A stretch of DNA of 64,000 bases from Extibacter muris (GCF_004345005.1 NZ_SMMX01000006.1:157831-221830), one strand, 5' to 3'; positions 16,414-24,615 are shown, counted from the stretch's first letter. A program made the numbers and translations. The notes: generated by a model from the letters alone, not told the origin.

Positions 16414-17103
16414 TTAGTGGATTATTTTCTTATTCACCCGTTTATAAGCGATATCAAAATAATCTTCCTCTAATTCACATCCAAAATACTGTCTATTAAG
16501 TTCTTCGGCAGCTACCATAGCAGAACCTGTTCCAGCAAACGGGTCAAACACCACATCATTTTCATTACTGGAATTTGCGATATAAAACTTTAACAAATTT
16601 ACAGGTTTTTCACATGGATGAGTTTTATTCCCGATAATATTGTCAAACCGATGAACTGTTTTGCTTCCGCCTATATCATTAATCCATTTTGCTTTTCCCT
16701 TGCGAAGGAATAGTACATACTCACAATTTTTCAGGTAATACTGCGACGGAGTGCAATTATTTTTCTCCCACACAAGAAGATTATGTAATTTAAATCCAGC
16801 TTTTTCTGCTTCATTAAGCATTTCTGTCAGATTTAAAACATTTGTAAATATGTAACAATGGCTTCCTTCTTTTAATACTCTGAATATTTCTGGCATCCAA
16901 TCAGATATTTTTATATTCTGATGTTTAAATAATTTTCTATTTCCAGACAATATGCCTTTTGGACGTTCTGAACTTTTCCCGTTACTATCTCCACCGGTAA
17001 TCGTCTTGTACGGCGGGTCTGTAACTATCAAATCAAATATTTCAGATGGTAAATTCTTCATTACCTTAATCGAATCATCATTTATAATTTTGTTAAATTC
17101 CAT
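16414..17103 (-). CDS. Orphan phage DNA methyltransferase (N4/N6, beta class)
   Basis: 229 residues. The catalytic motif TDPPYKTITGGDSN comes early (about residue 29) and the SAM-binding motif VVFDPFAGTGSAMVAAEEL late, the beta-class order. HPCEKPVNLLKFYI precedes motif I, as usual. It transfers methyl from SAM to an exocyclic amine of A or C. No restriction enzyme is adjacent, so it probably protects phage DNA. The gene is AT-richer than its neighbours. Just upstream is a hairpin-prone leader rather than a good binding site. Confidence 0.88.
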   Translation of the reverse strand: MEFNKIINDDSIKVMKNLPSEIFDLIVTDPPYKTITGGDSNGKSSERPKGILSGNRKLFKHQNIKISDWMPEIFRVLKEGSHCYIFTNVLNLTEMLNEAEKAGFKLHNLLVWEKNNCTPSQYYLKNCEYVLFLRKGKAKWINDIGGSKTVHRFDNIIGNKTHPCEKPVNLLKFYIANSSNENDVVFDPFAGTGSAMVAAEELNRQYFGCELEEDYFDIAYKRVNKKIIH

Positions 17104-17176
17104 TTTTGAAAGGAACCCGGCGCGCCTTATTCCCGGGAAGGTTCCGGCTCCTTTCTTTTATTCACTATATGCCAGA

Positions 17177-17464
17177 TTATCTACCTTCTCTAGCTGCCTT
17201 ACACGCATGTTCATCCTCAATATAGCCATGCTTTGATAGCCACTTTTGAAACTCTATCAATTCAAAAGTTTCTTCTTTTCTTTTTTGCAATTCTCCTTTA
17301 TACCGGGCTCCCTGCATCTCAAAAATCGAATAGCAGTTCTTTTTATAATTATTTTCAAGAACAACCCTTTTCCCATTACAAATCCCTCTGCTATCTAATT
17401 TGCAATCAACGCATATGGTCATATACTCTTGTCCATTTCCATCAATTTGACTCCTTAAAATCAT
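17177..17464 (-). CDS. Small Cys-rich phage protein
   Basis: 95 residues. The N-terminal half has ICVDCKLDSRGICNGKRVVL and NNYKKNCYSIFEMQGARY, with four cysteines that may bind a metal. The C-terminal half is helical. It is AT-rich like the methyltransferase next to it. The function is unknown. Confidence 0.65.
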   Translation of the reverse strand: MILRSQIDGNGQEYMTICVDCKLDSRGICNGKRVVLENNYKKNCYSIFEMQGARYKGELQKRKEETFELIEFQKWLSKHGYIEDEHACKAAREGR

Positions 17465-17496
17465 ACGTCTCCTTTATTAATTCGCTAAATGCTAAT

Positions 17497-18045
17497 TTAC
17501 TCTACTTTTCCTAAAATCTGCGCCCGGCTTGTCCTTATATTTCCGTCTGTCCCAAATGGTACGACTACACCAGCCAGCCATTCAAATTTTATAAGCAGCT
17601 TATATATCGTGCTTTCATGAGTAGCTTTGACCCGCTGATACGGTGCTACGTTGATTCCGCATCCGCATTGGCATGTTCTGTCGGGATTGCAGATTTCGGT
17701 TATTACCTCGCCCTCTTTAATTTCCCACCTGTCCGGTGCAGGATAATGCGAATCGAACGCCTTAAAAACTATGTACCCTTCGTTTGTGCGCTCGAAGTTA
17801 GCTCCGAGATAGTCGATGGCATCAAGTATTCCTACGGCACCGCTCAGGTCGGCACGTCTCAGGTCAGCATCGCTCAGGTTAGCATGTCTCAGGTCGGCAC
17901 AGCTCAGGTCGGCATAGCTCAGGTCTGCACCGCTCATGTTAGCACCGCTCAGGTCGGCATAGCTCATGTCAGCACGTATGCCACCTTCCTCATTTATCAT
18001 CCACTTTTTGTGTAACTCTAAAATATTTTTTATTTCTGCGTCCAT
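17497..18045 (-). CDS. Pentapeptide-repeat protein, short
   Basis: 182 residues. ATG 18045 was chosen for AAGGAGG 8 bases upstream. Residues 25-69 are nine pentapeptide units (ADMSY ADLSG ANMSG ...), enough for about two turns of a right-handed square helix. The C-terminal 110 residues are a separate domain with CNPDRTCQCGCGINVAPYQR, probably metal-binding. Pentapeptide proteins can mimic DNA (MfpA, Qnr), but no target is evident here. Another, longer member lies 1.1 kb away. Confidence 0.8.
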   Translation of the reverse strand: MDAEIKNILELHKKWMINEEGGIRADMSYADLSGANMSGADLSYADLSCADLRHANLSDADLRRADLSGAVGILDAIDYLGANFERTNEGYIVFKAFDSHYPAPDRWEIKEGEVITEICNPDRTCQCGCGINVAPYQRVKATHESTIYKLLIKFEWLAGVVVPFGTDGNIRTSRAQILGKVE

Positions 18046-18065
18046 TTTATTTTCCTCCTTAAATC

Positions 18066-18239
18066 TTAAATTGGTTTCCCGCAATGTGGACATACTCTAC
18101 GGCTTGTTTCTGAGTCCCCGCGTGTTGCTCCACTTCTAAATCTATTTATGCTGCACATTACACTTCCTGGCTCGAATGCAATATTGCATCCTTTTCTCGC
18201 AGGACATTTATTGCACTCTTCGTATTTTGCTTGTCCCAT
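18066..18239 (-). CDS. Small zinc-ribbon-like phage protein
   Basis: 57 residues, ATG 18239 after AAGGAGAAAAAGAT. Two cysteine clusters (CNKCPARKGC and CPHCGKP at the end) suggest one or two zinc sites. It lies between the AAA ATPase gene and the short pentapeptide gene, on the same strand with short gaps. The function is unknown. Confidence 0.75.
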   Translation of the reverse strand: MGQAKYEECNKCPARKGCNIAFEPGSVMCSINRFRSGATRGDSETSRRVCPHCGKPI

Positions 18240-18276
18240 ATCTTTTTCTCCTTAAATGCTAATTTACCTACGCAAC

Positions 18277-19173
18277 TTACTCCGCAATCTTTTCTGATAT
18301 CGCCCGTATTAAGTCATTCAGTAACATTGATTGATTTTTATTCCTTGTCACCATCTCCGAAATCTTATGATCTGGGAAGTCTAAGCCAATATCATGTAGG
18401 TATTTTCTTACCATTGCTATTTTTTCCGCTTCATTAAGTACCTTTACCTCATGTTTTGATGAAAAACGCCTTAATAAGGCTTCGTCAATTCTATCTATCC
18501 GGTTGGTTGCTCCAATTACAATAACGTCATTTGGCAGCCTATCAAACTCCTGCATGAGGGTAATTGTGACTCTTGCCATCTCTCCACCAGTGCCACTACT
18601 TGAACTTGTATCTGATCGTCTTATACTTATACAATCAACCTCATCCAGCATAAACACACAGGGATTGCTTATTGCATAGGTAAATGCCTTACTGATATTT
18701 TTTGATGTGCCTCCCATATGCGAATCTACTAGATGAGAGAAATTCATGTAACAAAACGGTAATCCAGTTTTAAAGGCTATATATCTTCCAAATGTAGTTT
18801 TCCCGGTACCGCTCTCCCCATAAAGAAGAGTGGAATTTATGTATGGTATCCCCATTTCCATAAGACGTTTACTGACCTTTTTCATACGAATTGTGTTTTT
18901 GTATACTTTTTGCTCACGATCAGAGAGGTAATATCTTCCATCCTTGAATGATAATGATACATCCTCAACGGTCAGTAAGCCTTTCAAGTCTTGCGGTAGC
19001 TCGTACATATTTGCACCGGTTGTCTCAAAAATAGTTTTATACTTTTTGCAAAACCATTGATTTTTCCGTGTTGTATCTTCTGTCAGACAGGCAACGGCGC
19101 ACTTTTTAGCTGACAGGATATCATTTTCTGCAATTGACCGAATTAATCTCTGTTGATTATCTGTAAGTCCCAT
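18277..19173 (-). CDS. AAA ATPase, phage type
   Basis: 298 residues. Walker A GESGTGKT at 119-126, Walker B FMLDEVD near 174-180, sensor/arginine-finger region VIGATNRIDRIDEALLRRFS. The first 110 residues form a helical domain unlike FtsH or ClpX. I have seen this family in many Lachnospiraceae prophages. It may remodel a protein or DNA complex, but the partner is unknown. It sits between the two pentapeptide-repeat genes. Confidence 0.85.
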   Translation of the reverse strand: MGLTDNQQRLIRSIAENDILSAKKCAVACLTEDTTRKNQWFCKKYKTIFETTGANMYELPQDLKGLLTVEDVSLSFKDGRYYLSDREQKVYKNTIRMKKVSKRLMEMGIPYINSTLLYGESGTGKTTFGRYIAFKTGLPFCYMNFSHLVDSHMGGTSKNISKAFTYAISNPCVFMLDEVDCISIRRSDTSSSSGTGGEMARVTITLMQEFDRLPNDVIVIGATNRIDRIDEALLRRFSSKHEVKVLNEAEKIAMVRKYLHDIGLDFPDHKISEMVTRNKNQSMLLNDLIRAISEKIAE

Positions 19174-19184
19174 GATGTTCCTTT

Positions 19185-20030
19185 CTACTTTACCTTCTGA
19201 CTTTTTGATCTAAATGCTAATTGTCCACATTCTTGTACGCGGTGAAATCCATTCGCGAATTGTACGAGCGCATTGCGCGCGTCTATGTATTCCTCATTTT
19301 CGCAGTCTAATCTGCAGAAATGATATGCAAGTTGTCTAGCAATACGCACATCCGATTTGATATTCATCCCTCCGCACCATAGCGGAAAACACGAAAAATC
19401 CAGGTCAGCACCGCTCAGGTTAGCATGTCTCAGGTTAGCATGTCTCAGGTCAGCACCTCTCAGGTTAGCACCGCTCAGGTTAGCACCTCTCAGGTTAGCA
19501 CCGCTCAGGTCAGCATCGCTCAGGTTAGCACCGCTCATGTTAGCACCGCTCAGGTCGGCATAGCTCATGTTAGCATGTCTCAGGTCAGCACCGCTCAGGT
19601 CAGTATCGCTCAGGTTAGCACCTCTCAGGTTAGCACCGCTCAGGTCAGTATCGCTCAGGTTAGCACCTCTCAGGTTAGCACCGCTCAGGTCGGCATAGCT
19701 CAGGTCGGCATCGTTCAGGCTAGCATGTCTCAGGTCGGCATAGCTCAGGTCAGCACTAAGCAGATACTCAACCGCCTTATCCTTGCCTTTGCTAAGCGCC
19801 TCCTGGAACTTAGCAGCCTCAAAAGGTTCTGCATGACCTATCTTTTCAAAGTATTCCGGTTTGACGCAATGCATTCCGTGTACGCCGCACTGGTGTTGTA
19901 ATACTCTCACCAGGATGTTTCCACGAGGGCCTATATCTACAACAATTCCTTTCGTCATCGCCGAATTTGTTATTTCGTATTGTCCATCTGATTCCTTTGT
20001 CCCTCTAACCAAATCGCCTATCTCAAACAT
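19185..20030 (-). CDS. Pentapeptide-repeat protein, long
   Basis: 281 residues. Residues 1-75 form a separate beta-rich domain (MFEIGDLVRGTKESDGQYEI ... GIVVDIGPRGNILVRVLQH). Residues 93-212 are 24 uninterrupted pentapeptides of the ADLSY/ANLRG type, about six turns of quadrilateral helix. The C-terminal 70 residues are helical (IARQLAYHFCRLDCENEEYI). The DNA of the repeats is nearly identical in 15-base units, so repeat number may vary by slippage. The family includes DNA mimics. Confidence 0.88.
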   Translation of the reverse strand: MFEIGDLVRGTKESDGQYEITNSAMTKGIVVDIGPRGNILVRVLQHQCGVHGMHCVKPEYFEKIGHAEPFEAAKFQEALSKGKDKAVEYLLSADLSYADLRHASLNDADLSYADLSGANLRGANLSDTDLSGANLRGANLSDTDLSGADLRHANMSYADLSGANMSGANLSDADLSGANLRGANLSGANLRGADLRHANLRHANLSGADLDFSCFPLWCGGMNIKSDVRIARQLAYHFCRLDCENEEYIDARNALVQFANGFHRVQECGQLAFRSKSQKVK

Positions 20031-20042
20031 CTATTTTCCCTC

Positions 20043-20177
20043 CTATTTTCCGTGTTTAATCCTCTTACTTTTCTTTCTCCCGCCCGCAAAGATGAAGGCG
20101 TTCATGTTCCCCGGCTTGAACCCGCCGGATACCCTCTGCTTGCCGCCGTTATGGCTGTGCTTGTTTAACTCGTACAT
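20043..20177 (-). CDS. Small basic phage protein, 44 residues
   Basis: ATG 20177 behind AATTAAGGAGGACAT. The product begins MYELNKHSHNGGKQRVSGGF and ends with KKSKRIKHGK. It is rich in Gly, Lys and Arg and probably binds nucleic acid. It overlaps the loader-like gene by 13 bases. No family is recognised. Confidence 0.65.
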   Translation of the reverse strand: MYELNKHSHNGGKQRVSGGFKPGNMNAFIFAGGRKKSKRIKHGK

Positions 20178-20488
20178 ATGTCCTCCTTAATTTCCTCTAT
20201 ACTCGTATAGGTTTTTTCTCCCAGAAGTGCCCTTTCCAGTTTCAGCATGTCATAATTCCGTCCGACAAAATTATTAAAACCTCGTTTGTCAGCCCCCCGC
20301 AGTTCCGCAATCGTCGGGGCGAATTTATTTGTCTTTATGTGCTGCTGCAGGTTTTGTGACACTATCATGTAATCCATGTCCCCGAGAAGTGCATACCACT
20401 CGTCAAATACCTGTTGTGTTGTAATGGCACAATTCGTATACGCCCCCCGGATAGCTTTCACAATATTCTTGAACTCGCCTCTTGTCAC
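20165..20488 (-). CDS. Replicative helicase loader/inhibitor-like (G39P type)
   Basis: 107 residues from GTG 20488, which overlaps the stop of the DnaD-like gene as GTGA and has GAGGTGG upstream. VTRGEFKNIVKAIRGAYTNC followed by a TTQQVFDEWYALLGDMDYMI helix and HIKTNKFAPTIAELRG is the pattern of G39P/Loader N-terminal proteins that bring DnaB-type helicase to the phage origin. The residues after 85 are less typical. Confidence 0.7.
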   Translation of the reverse strand: MTRGEFKNIVKAIRGAYTNCAITTQQVFDEWYALLGDMDYMIVSQNLQQHIKTNKFAPTIAELRGADKRGFNNFVGRNYDMLKLERALLGEKTYTSIEEIKEDICTS

Positions 20489-21246
20489 CAGTTGTCCACC
20501 TCGCTTATACGGTCTGTAGCCTTCCGCTTTTGATTCAGATACCCTTCGAACTTTGCCCCGAACAATGTGCTTGGCCTTAGATACTGCTCCATATCCGTTC
20601 CGGTCCATTCTGCACATTTATTGTCAATAACTTTGACAAAATCTTCAAAAACATAGCCCTCATTGGCTCTTGCCCTGATATGCCTTTGTGTGTCCTTAGA
20701 CTTATCCCTGAATGATTTCCCTGTCTTTTGATTCAGATATTCGACAACCGCCTTGTACGGGTACTCGGTGATTGGCTCGGCACGAGTGCCAGAGGACATA
20801 ATATCTTCATCATTCTTTACATTCTTATCATTCTTTACATTCTTGTTTGTGTTTTTTTGTGGTCTTTCTGTAGTTTTTTCGTGGTCTTTTTGCGGTTCTT
20901 TATTGGTTTTCAAATCCTGATAATTGTCGTAGTTTACAATGTTTATCGCGGTTTTTTTACGGTCTGCATTTCTAACAATCATTCCGTCATTCTCTAATAA
21001 CGCCAAAAAGGCCCTTACCTTCGTTTTGCTCCACCCCCATCGGCTGGAAAGTTTTAAGTCGGATGTGACGAAGCTGCCTCTTTCTACGTAAACCAACTCA
21101 TTGCCAATTAGCACCTTGTTACCCGAATGATTTGCAAGTAGCAGCATATCAATCCACGCCTGCCCTCGCGAAAATGGTTTTTCCTGCCACAGCCAGTGTT
21201 CGATAAGAGACCTGTGTGCTTTAACCCATCCTTCCACCTTTTCCAC
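20485..21246 (-). CDS. DnaD-like phage replication initiator
   Basis: 253 residues. N-terminal winged-helix domain (WVKAHRSLIEHWLWQEKPFS ... WGWSKTKVRAFLALLENDGM), a low-complexity linker with repeated KNVKND units, and a C-terminal domain typical of phage replisome organisers (YKAVVEYLNQKTGKSFRDKS, then LRPSTLFGAKFEGYLNQ). It binds the origin and recruits the loader encoded next. The origin may lie within the gene linker DNA, as in related phages. Confidence 0.85.
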   Translation of the reverse strand: MEKVEGWVKAHRSLIEHWLWQEKPFSRGQAWIDMLLLANHSGNKVLIGNELVYVERGSFVTSDLKLSSRWGWSKTKVRAFLALLENDGMIVRNADRKKTAINIVNYDNYQDLKTNKEPQKDHEKTTERPQKNTNKNVKNDKNVKNDEDIMSSGTRAEPITEYPYKAVVEYLNQKTGKSFRDKSKDTQRHIRARANEGYVFEDFVKVIDNKCAEWTGTDMEQYLRPSTLFGAKFEGYLNQKRKATDRISEVDNW

Positions 21247-21251
21247 CTCGC

Positions 21252-21659
21252 CTATGCTGCCTTTTTATACTTGCCCTTCTTCCACTTTTCATCCCGCCAG
21301 TTGATGCCGCAGCTCCTCAAAGTCTTTCTTGCGGCCATCAAGGACCAGGCTATACGTCTCAGCCTGCTCTCCTCTTGCTGTACATATTTCACAAGTAGCC
21401 GGATGTCTTTATCGCTGTTCATGTCGGGGATAAAATATCCCTTCCCATCCTGCATATTGAGTATGGGAATCCTGCGCCTTGCAAAGTGTATAAGCTTACG
21501 CATCTGTCTATCTCTAAGCCCGGTCCTGAATCTGAGCATAACCCTTGCTACTGCGTTCGTGCTGCCCGTGGGGATATAATCAAGGATGTCAAAATTCTCT
21601 CTGTTTATTTCCTTCAGGTATTCTTCCAGCTCCATCTGCCCTTTGACCTGTCCGTCCAT
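21252..21659 (-). CDS. Phage protein of the replication module, unknown
   Basis: 135 residues. ATG 21659 was chosen because AGGAAGGAGGGGC precedes it. LDYIPTGSTNAVARVMLRFR followed by TGLRDRQMRKLIHFARRRIP looks like a winged-helix DNA-binding part, and the C-terminus has KYVQQEESRLRRIAWSLMAA. The pattern is common in clostridial prophages beside DnaD-like genes. A GC-rich hairpin (CCCCGGC-TCCG-GCCGGGG) lies just upstream of the binding site. Confidence 0.7.
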   Translation of the reverse strand: MDGQVKGQMELEEYLKEINRENFDILDYIPTGSTNAVARVMLRFRTGLRDRQMRKLIHFARRRIPILNMQDGKGYFIPDMNSDKDIRLLVKYVQQEESRLRRIAWSLMAARKTLRSCGINWRDEKWKKGKYKKAA

Positions 21660-21780
21660 GCCCCTCCTTCCTCCCCGGCCGGAGCCGGGGGTAGTGTCGT
21701 GATACACTGCTGTTGTTGTCATTCTGCGTAAAGCAAGATTTAGTTAATTAGTTACCTATAGTCAAGGCTCTTCCGCCTCG

Positions 21781-22083
21781 CTAGCTTGAATAGAAGAACT
21801 CCCTTCTAAAAGCCTCCTCATCTCCATAATGCTCAAGGTAATAGTCCCGGCATTTCTTCCTGAGCCACTTGTCCACCTCTGCAGCCCCCTTCCCCCGGTG
21901 TACGCCGTTGGGGTGCAAATCCGGCCTGAGTGGTGCGGTGAATCCGTACTTCTCGCAAAGCTTACGCTCATTCGACGTGTGCGAGAACACATGATGCCGT
22001 TCTACGTCACAGCTGCCGCTGAAGATGCATTCGTCCATGTTGGACGTGAATATGCTCCATAGCTGTTTACCCAATTTCAACAC
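21781..22083 (-). CDS. HNH-like small phage protein
   Basis: 100 residues from GTG 22083 (overlap of 17 bases with the NinB-like gene); ATG at 22038 is an alternative. SGSCDVERHHVFSHTSNERK followed by YGFTAPLRPDLHPNG has the Cys/His pattern of the HNH-related proteins that accompany NinB-like genes in phages. The usual role would be in recombination or DNA processing. It is shorter than typical HNH nucleases. Confidence 0.65.
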   Translation of the reverse strand: MLKLGKQLWSIFTSNMDECIFSGSCDVERHHVFSHTSNERKLCEKYGFTAPLRPDLHPNGVHRGKGAAEVDKWLRKKCRDYYLEHYGDEEAFRREFFYSS

Positions 22084-22621
22084 CCCATTTCTGTTTCATC
22101 TCTTCTAGCTGCGCCGGCGTAAGCGTCTCTATGCCCTGCTCCTTGCATTCCTGCACGGTTCCATCTATCAGGCGGCTCATCTCTTCGGTGTCATATGTAT
22201 GTGAGCCTCTAAGGAGCAGATACACCCGGTAGAGCTTTCCATCGTCCATGCACCGCACCTTGTCCGTAGGGCGGAGATGCATCTCTTCCCTCTCCATCAT
22301 GTCGATGTCGTCCCGGATGACAAGGGGAACTATGCTGTCGTTCTCGATGGCAAGCTGTCCATACCGTTGCAGAAGCGTGTTCTTCATGTAAGCGTTGCTC
22401 GTTCCAAGCTTGTCTGCCAGTTTCCCGACCAGGACATGGAAGTAAGAATTTGCGCTAAGACTACGCTTCTCACGGTACTGCTTAATCTCTACGGTCAGCT
22501 TCTCCTTGTCCTTCAGACGGTCATATTCCTGCCGGACGTCCTCATTGACGGCCACAGTGACAAGCTGTTTCTTGCGGAAATAGTCTACATAGAACTGTTC
22601 AAACGTACCTGTGCACTTCAT
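22067..22621 (-). CDS. NinB/Orf-like recombination protein
   Basis: 184 residues. EIKQYREKRSLSANSYFHVL followed by VGKLADKLGTSNAYMKNTLL is the NinB-type core, in which RSL-x-AN-x-YF is the family signature. In lambda, Orf/NinB binds single-stranded DNA and loads recombinase. Here it follows a Rad52-like annealing protein with a one-base overlap, as expected for a recombination cassette. Confidence 0.75.
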   Translation of the reverse strand: MKCTGTFEQFYVDYFRKKQLVTVAVNEDVRQEYDRLKDKEKLTVEIKQYREKRSLSANSYFHVLVGKLADKLGTSNAYMKNTLLQRYGQLAIENDSIVPLVIRDDIDMMEREEMHLRPTDKVRCMDDGKLYRVYLLLRGSHTYDTEEMSRLIDGTVQECKEQGIETLTPAQLEEMKQKWGVEIG

Positions 22622-23337
22622 CAGTCATCACCATACTTCCGCTTGAATGCCTCCAACAATGCCCCTGCCTGCTTTTCAGTCATAGTATCCTCAGATACGT
22701 TATTCATTGCATAGACCATATCTATATCATTTTTATGCTTCTCGCACAGGCTACGGATTGTCTTCTTCTGCGCTTCTGTAGCTGGCTTGTCCGGCTCCGG
22801 TACTGGCTCCTGATTTTCTATCTTGCCAAGTTCAAAAACAACCTTATGTGACTTGCTGTTCTTTATCTGGAGCTTATCAATGCACCGCTTATCATCGTAT
22901 CCGATATTGCTTACATAGAACTTGTCAAAACAGGTATATCCTGTGGTTTTCCCGTTGCTTTGCCTCTCCTTTATGATGCACTCTGATGATGGTATCCAGA
23001 TGAATGGTGCAGTGTACAGCTCCCTTCCGATACCCCAATTGAAACAGGCCCTTTTGAAGCTGTCAGAAGCTAATCCCTTCTCCTTTTCCGTATGGCTCTC
23101 AGTCCCTGTATCCTCTTTGAATATCCACATTTCTTTCTTTGCGTCCCAGATGCTTACGGTACAGTTCGCGTTGTCCCGGCTGTGCGTCCTCTGCCAGCTC
23201 TCCGGTCCTATCTCCTCGTCCAGGATGTTCATGTCGCACCTTGCATCCTTGTAGAGCAGCAACGATATTCCAGTGGATTTTACCATTGCGATTCTGCATT
23301 CTATCTCGTCTGCCCGAAGGGGCCTGAACTTAATCAT
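22621..23337 (-). CDS. Rad52-family single-strand annealing protein
   Basis: 238 residues from ATG 23337; a GTG at 23346 is possible. The stretch LLLYKDARCDMNILDEEIGP followed by SWQRTHSRDNANCTVSIWD and EKEKGLASDSFKRACFNWGI GRELYTAPFIWI is the Rad52/Sak signature. The C-terminal 60 residues are a linker and a small helical domain (KPATEAQKKTIRSLCEKHKN). It anneals complementary strands during phage recombination and replication. It overlaps the HD-domain gene by 8 bases. Confidence 0.85.
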   Translation of the reverse strand: MIKFRPLRADEIECRIAMVKSTGISLLLYKDARCDMNILDEEIGPESWQRTHSRDNANCTVSIWDAKKEMWIFKEDTGTESHTEKEKGLASDSFKRACFNWGIGRELYTAPFIWIPSSECIIKERQSNGKTTGYTCFDKFYVSNIGYDDKRCIDKLQIKNSKSHKVVFELGKIENQEPVPEPDKPATEAQKKTIRSLCEKHKNDIDMVYAMNNVSEDTMTEKQAGALLEAFKRKYGDD

Positions 23338-23929
23338 CCATATCACCGTCCTCTGCTTCGACTATGCGGCTGGCCCACATGTCGGCAAAATGCAGGATCA
23401 TGTAAAGCGGCGTCTCTTTGCCCTGTATTTCATATTTGAACGGCCCATAAAGGCCATTGTGCCAGAGTATCGCCTGCTGCTCTTCCTCCGTCAAATCTAT
23501 GTATCTTGATATGATAGACAGTGCCCTGACCTCATGGTCTACGAGCAGCAGCTCTGGATTGGTCGTATATGGCTTTTTGTCCGACTGGTATGGTTCCGGG
23601 TTAGGGTTCGCTTTCGTGGCCCTGCCTTTTAGCATGTTGGGAACATAGTTCGGCTTTCCAAACTGCCCCATCTTTCCTATATCATGCAGCAGGGAGCAGA
23701 TAATTACGCTTTCTAGCAAGCGGCTGTCAGCATCAAAGGCCGCTATCAAGCTGATTGCAATGTCACATACGTTTAAGCTATGCTCCGCAAGCCCTCCTTC
23801 TTTTGCCAAATGGTGGCTTGTACTACATGGAGCTGTAAAAAAACCGTTCTCTTCCATGTAATCAACCAGATTTTTCATGCCTTTTCTGCTTGTATTTAAC
23901 AGCAAATCCTTAACTTTTCCTGACTCCAT
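23330..23929 (-). CDS. HD-domain phosphohydrolase
   Basis: 199 residues. Metal ligands of the HD fold are visible: HHLAKEGGLAEHSLNVC, then CSLLHDIGKMGQFGKPNYVP, then VDHEVRALSIIS and ILWHNG. Members of this family hydrolyse nucleotide phosphates. In phage recombination modules it may control nucleotide pools. The binding site is AGGAGGATGAAAG, which lies within the preceding small gene. Confidence 0.82.
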   Translation of the reverse strand: MESGKVKDLLLNTSRKGMKNLVDYMEENGFFTAPCSTSHHLAKEGGLAEHSLNVCDIAISLIAAFDADSRLLESVIICSLLHDIGKMGQFGKPNYVPNMLKGRATKANPNPEPYQSDKKPYTTNPELLLVDHEVRALSIISRYIDLTEEEQQAILWHNGLYGPFKYEIQGKETPLYMILHFADMWASRIVEAEDGDMDD

Positions 23930-24072
23930 CTTTCATCCTCCTCTAACATCTCAGTTATTCTTATTTCTGCGGCCTGCCGTTTCTTAAGCCGCAGTTCCTT
24001 CTCGTCCCGGCAATCGCAAGGCTCGCCGGGGTCTAGATGTGCTCCACAGTAGGGGCATTCGTTGTAATACAT
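23896..24072 (-). CDS. Small zinc-finger-like phage protein, 58 residues
   Basis: ATG 24072 behind AGGAGGGAGGGTGAACGC. MYYNECPYCGAHLDPGEPCD followed by CRDEKELRLKKRQAAEIRIT. Four cysteines in the first 22 residues form a likely zinc knuckle, followed by a charged helix. It overlaps both neighbours (34 and 40 bases). This kind of gene is common upstream of HD-domain genes in these phages. The function is unknown. Confidence 0.65.
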   Translation of the reverse strand: MYYNECPYCGAHLDPGEPCDCRDEKELRLKKRQAAEIRITEMLEEDERWSQEKLRICC

Positions 24073-24332
24073 GCGTTCACCCTCCCTCCTAAATCCAAAA
24101 GATGCTGTCTGCAGTTTTCATAAGTGCGGGGGCTGATATTGGCAAAGTCTAATCTATACTCCCCGTCGTAACTGCCCGTCTTGAATCCGCCATCATGTAT
24201 CAGGATTGAAATGTCTGTCCCGTAATTTGTACAGCTAAAGAATACGCAGGGATAACCTTCTTCCCCTCTCCCGTTTTCCTGTATGTCTAGGCACAGGTCT
24301 AATAATTCGTGTATCTTATCTCTATTACTCAT
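24033..24332 (-). CDS. Small phage protein, unrecognised
   Basis: 99 residues, ATG 24332 behind AAAGGAGGATTAGTC. KIHELLDLCLDIQENGRGEE, then CVFFSCTNYGTDISILIHDG. It appears alpha/beta and soluble. It overlaps the following small gene by 40 bases. Its first neighbour upstream is a membrane peptide, separated by a hairpin that acts as a terminator only on the opposite strand. Confidence 0.6.
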   Translation of the reverse strand: MSNRDKIHELLDLCLDIQENGRGEEGYPCVFFSCTNYGTDISILIHDGGFKTGSYDGEYRLDFANISPRTYENCRQHLLDLGGRVNACITTNAPTVEHI

Positions 24333-24408
24333 TGACTAATCCTCCTTTAAGCGTTATAATAACAATACATTATGTGATGTAGTCTGAATGTTTCAGTCTG
24401 CTCTCGGC

Positions 24409-24440
24409 GCTTATCCCTTCCCTGGTTAAGCGCCTTTTTA
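24409..24440 (+). terminator. Plus-strand intrinsic terminator in a minus-strand operon
   Basis: GGCGCTTA (24409) and TAAGCGCC form a perfect 8-bp stem with a 13-base loop, followed on the plus strand by TTTTTAG. All flanking genes are on the minus strand, where the hairpin has no U-tract. It may end an antisense transcript. Confidence 0.5.
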
Positions 24441-24590
24441 GTGTCCGCATGCGCGGCATAGTACGTATACACCCCCAATATAGGACAGCATCAGAATTGT
24501 TAGGCAGAATATGACAGCTATGTAGTATCTGTTGTCCGCTATCATTTTCCTAACCCGATGCCGTAGCCAGTGTTTTTTAAATGTCGTCAC
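24438..24590 (-). CDS. Small single-pass membrane protein, 50 residues
   Basis: GTG 24590 with AAGAGGACAAGCAAC upstream. Basic N-terminus (TTFKKHWLRHRVRKMIADNR), one membrane segment (YYIAVIFCLTILMLSYIGGV) and a short Cys-containing tail. It follows the 46-residue gene at a distance of 25 bases. Possible exclusion or lysis-timing peptide; no family is recognised. Confidence 0.55.
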   Translation of the reverse strand: MTTFKKHWLRHRVRKMIADNRYYIAVIFCLTILMLSYIGGVYVLCRACGH

Positions 24591-24615
24591 GTTGCTTGTC
24601 CTCTTTTCCTACCGC

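Noticed and set aside
17823..19755. CRISPR array
   Set aside because: Regular 15-base repeats are contiguous, without spacers, and encode pentapeptide repeats in frame.
19425..19901. Long plus-strand frame of repeated SQVST/AQVGI units
   Set aside because: It is the antisense of the 24 pentapeptide repeats; no binding site and the minus-strand protein is clearly the real one.
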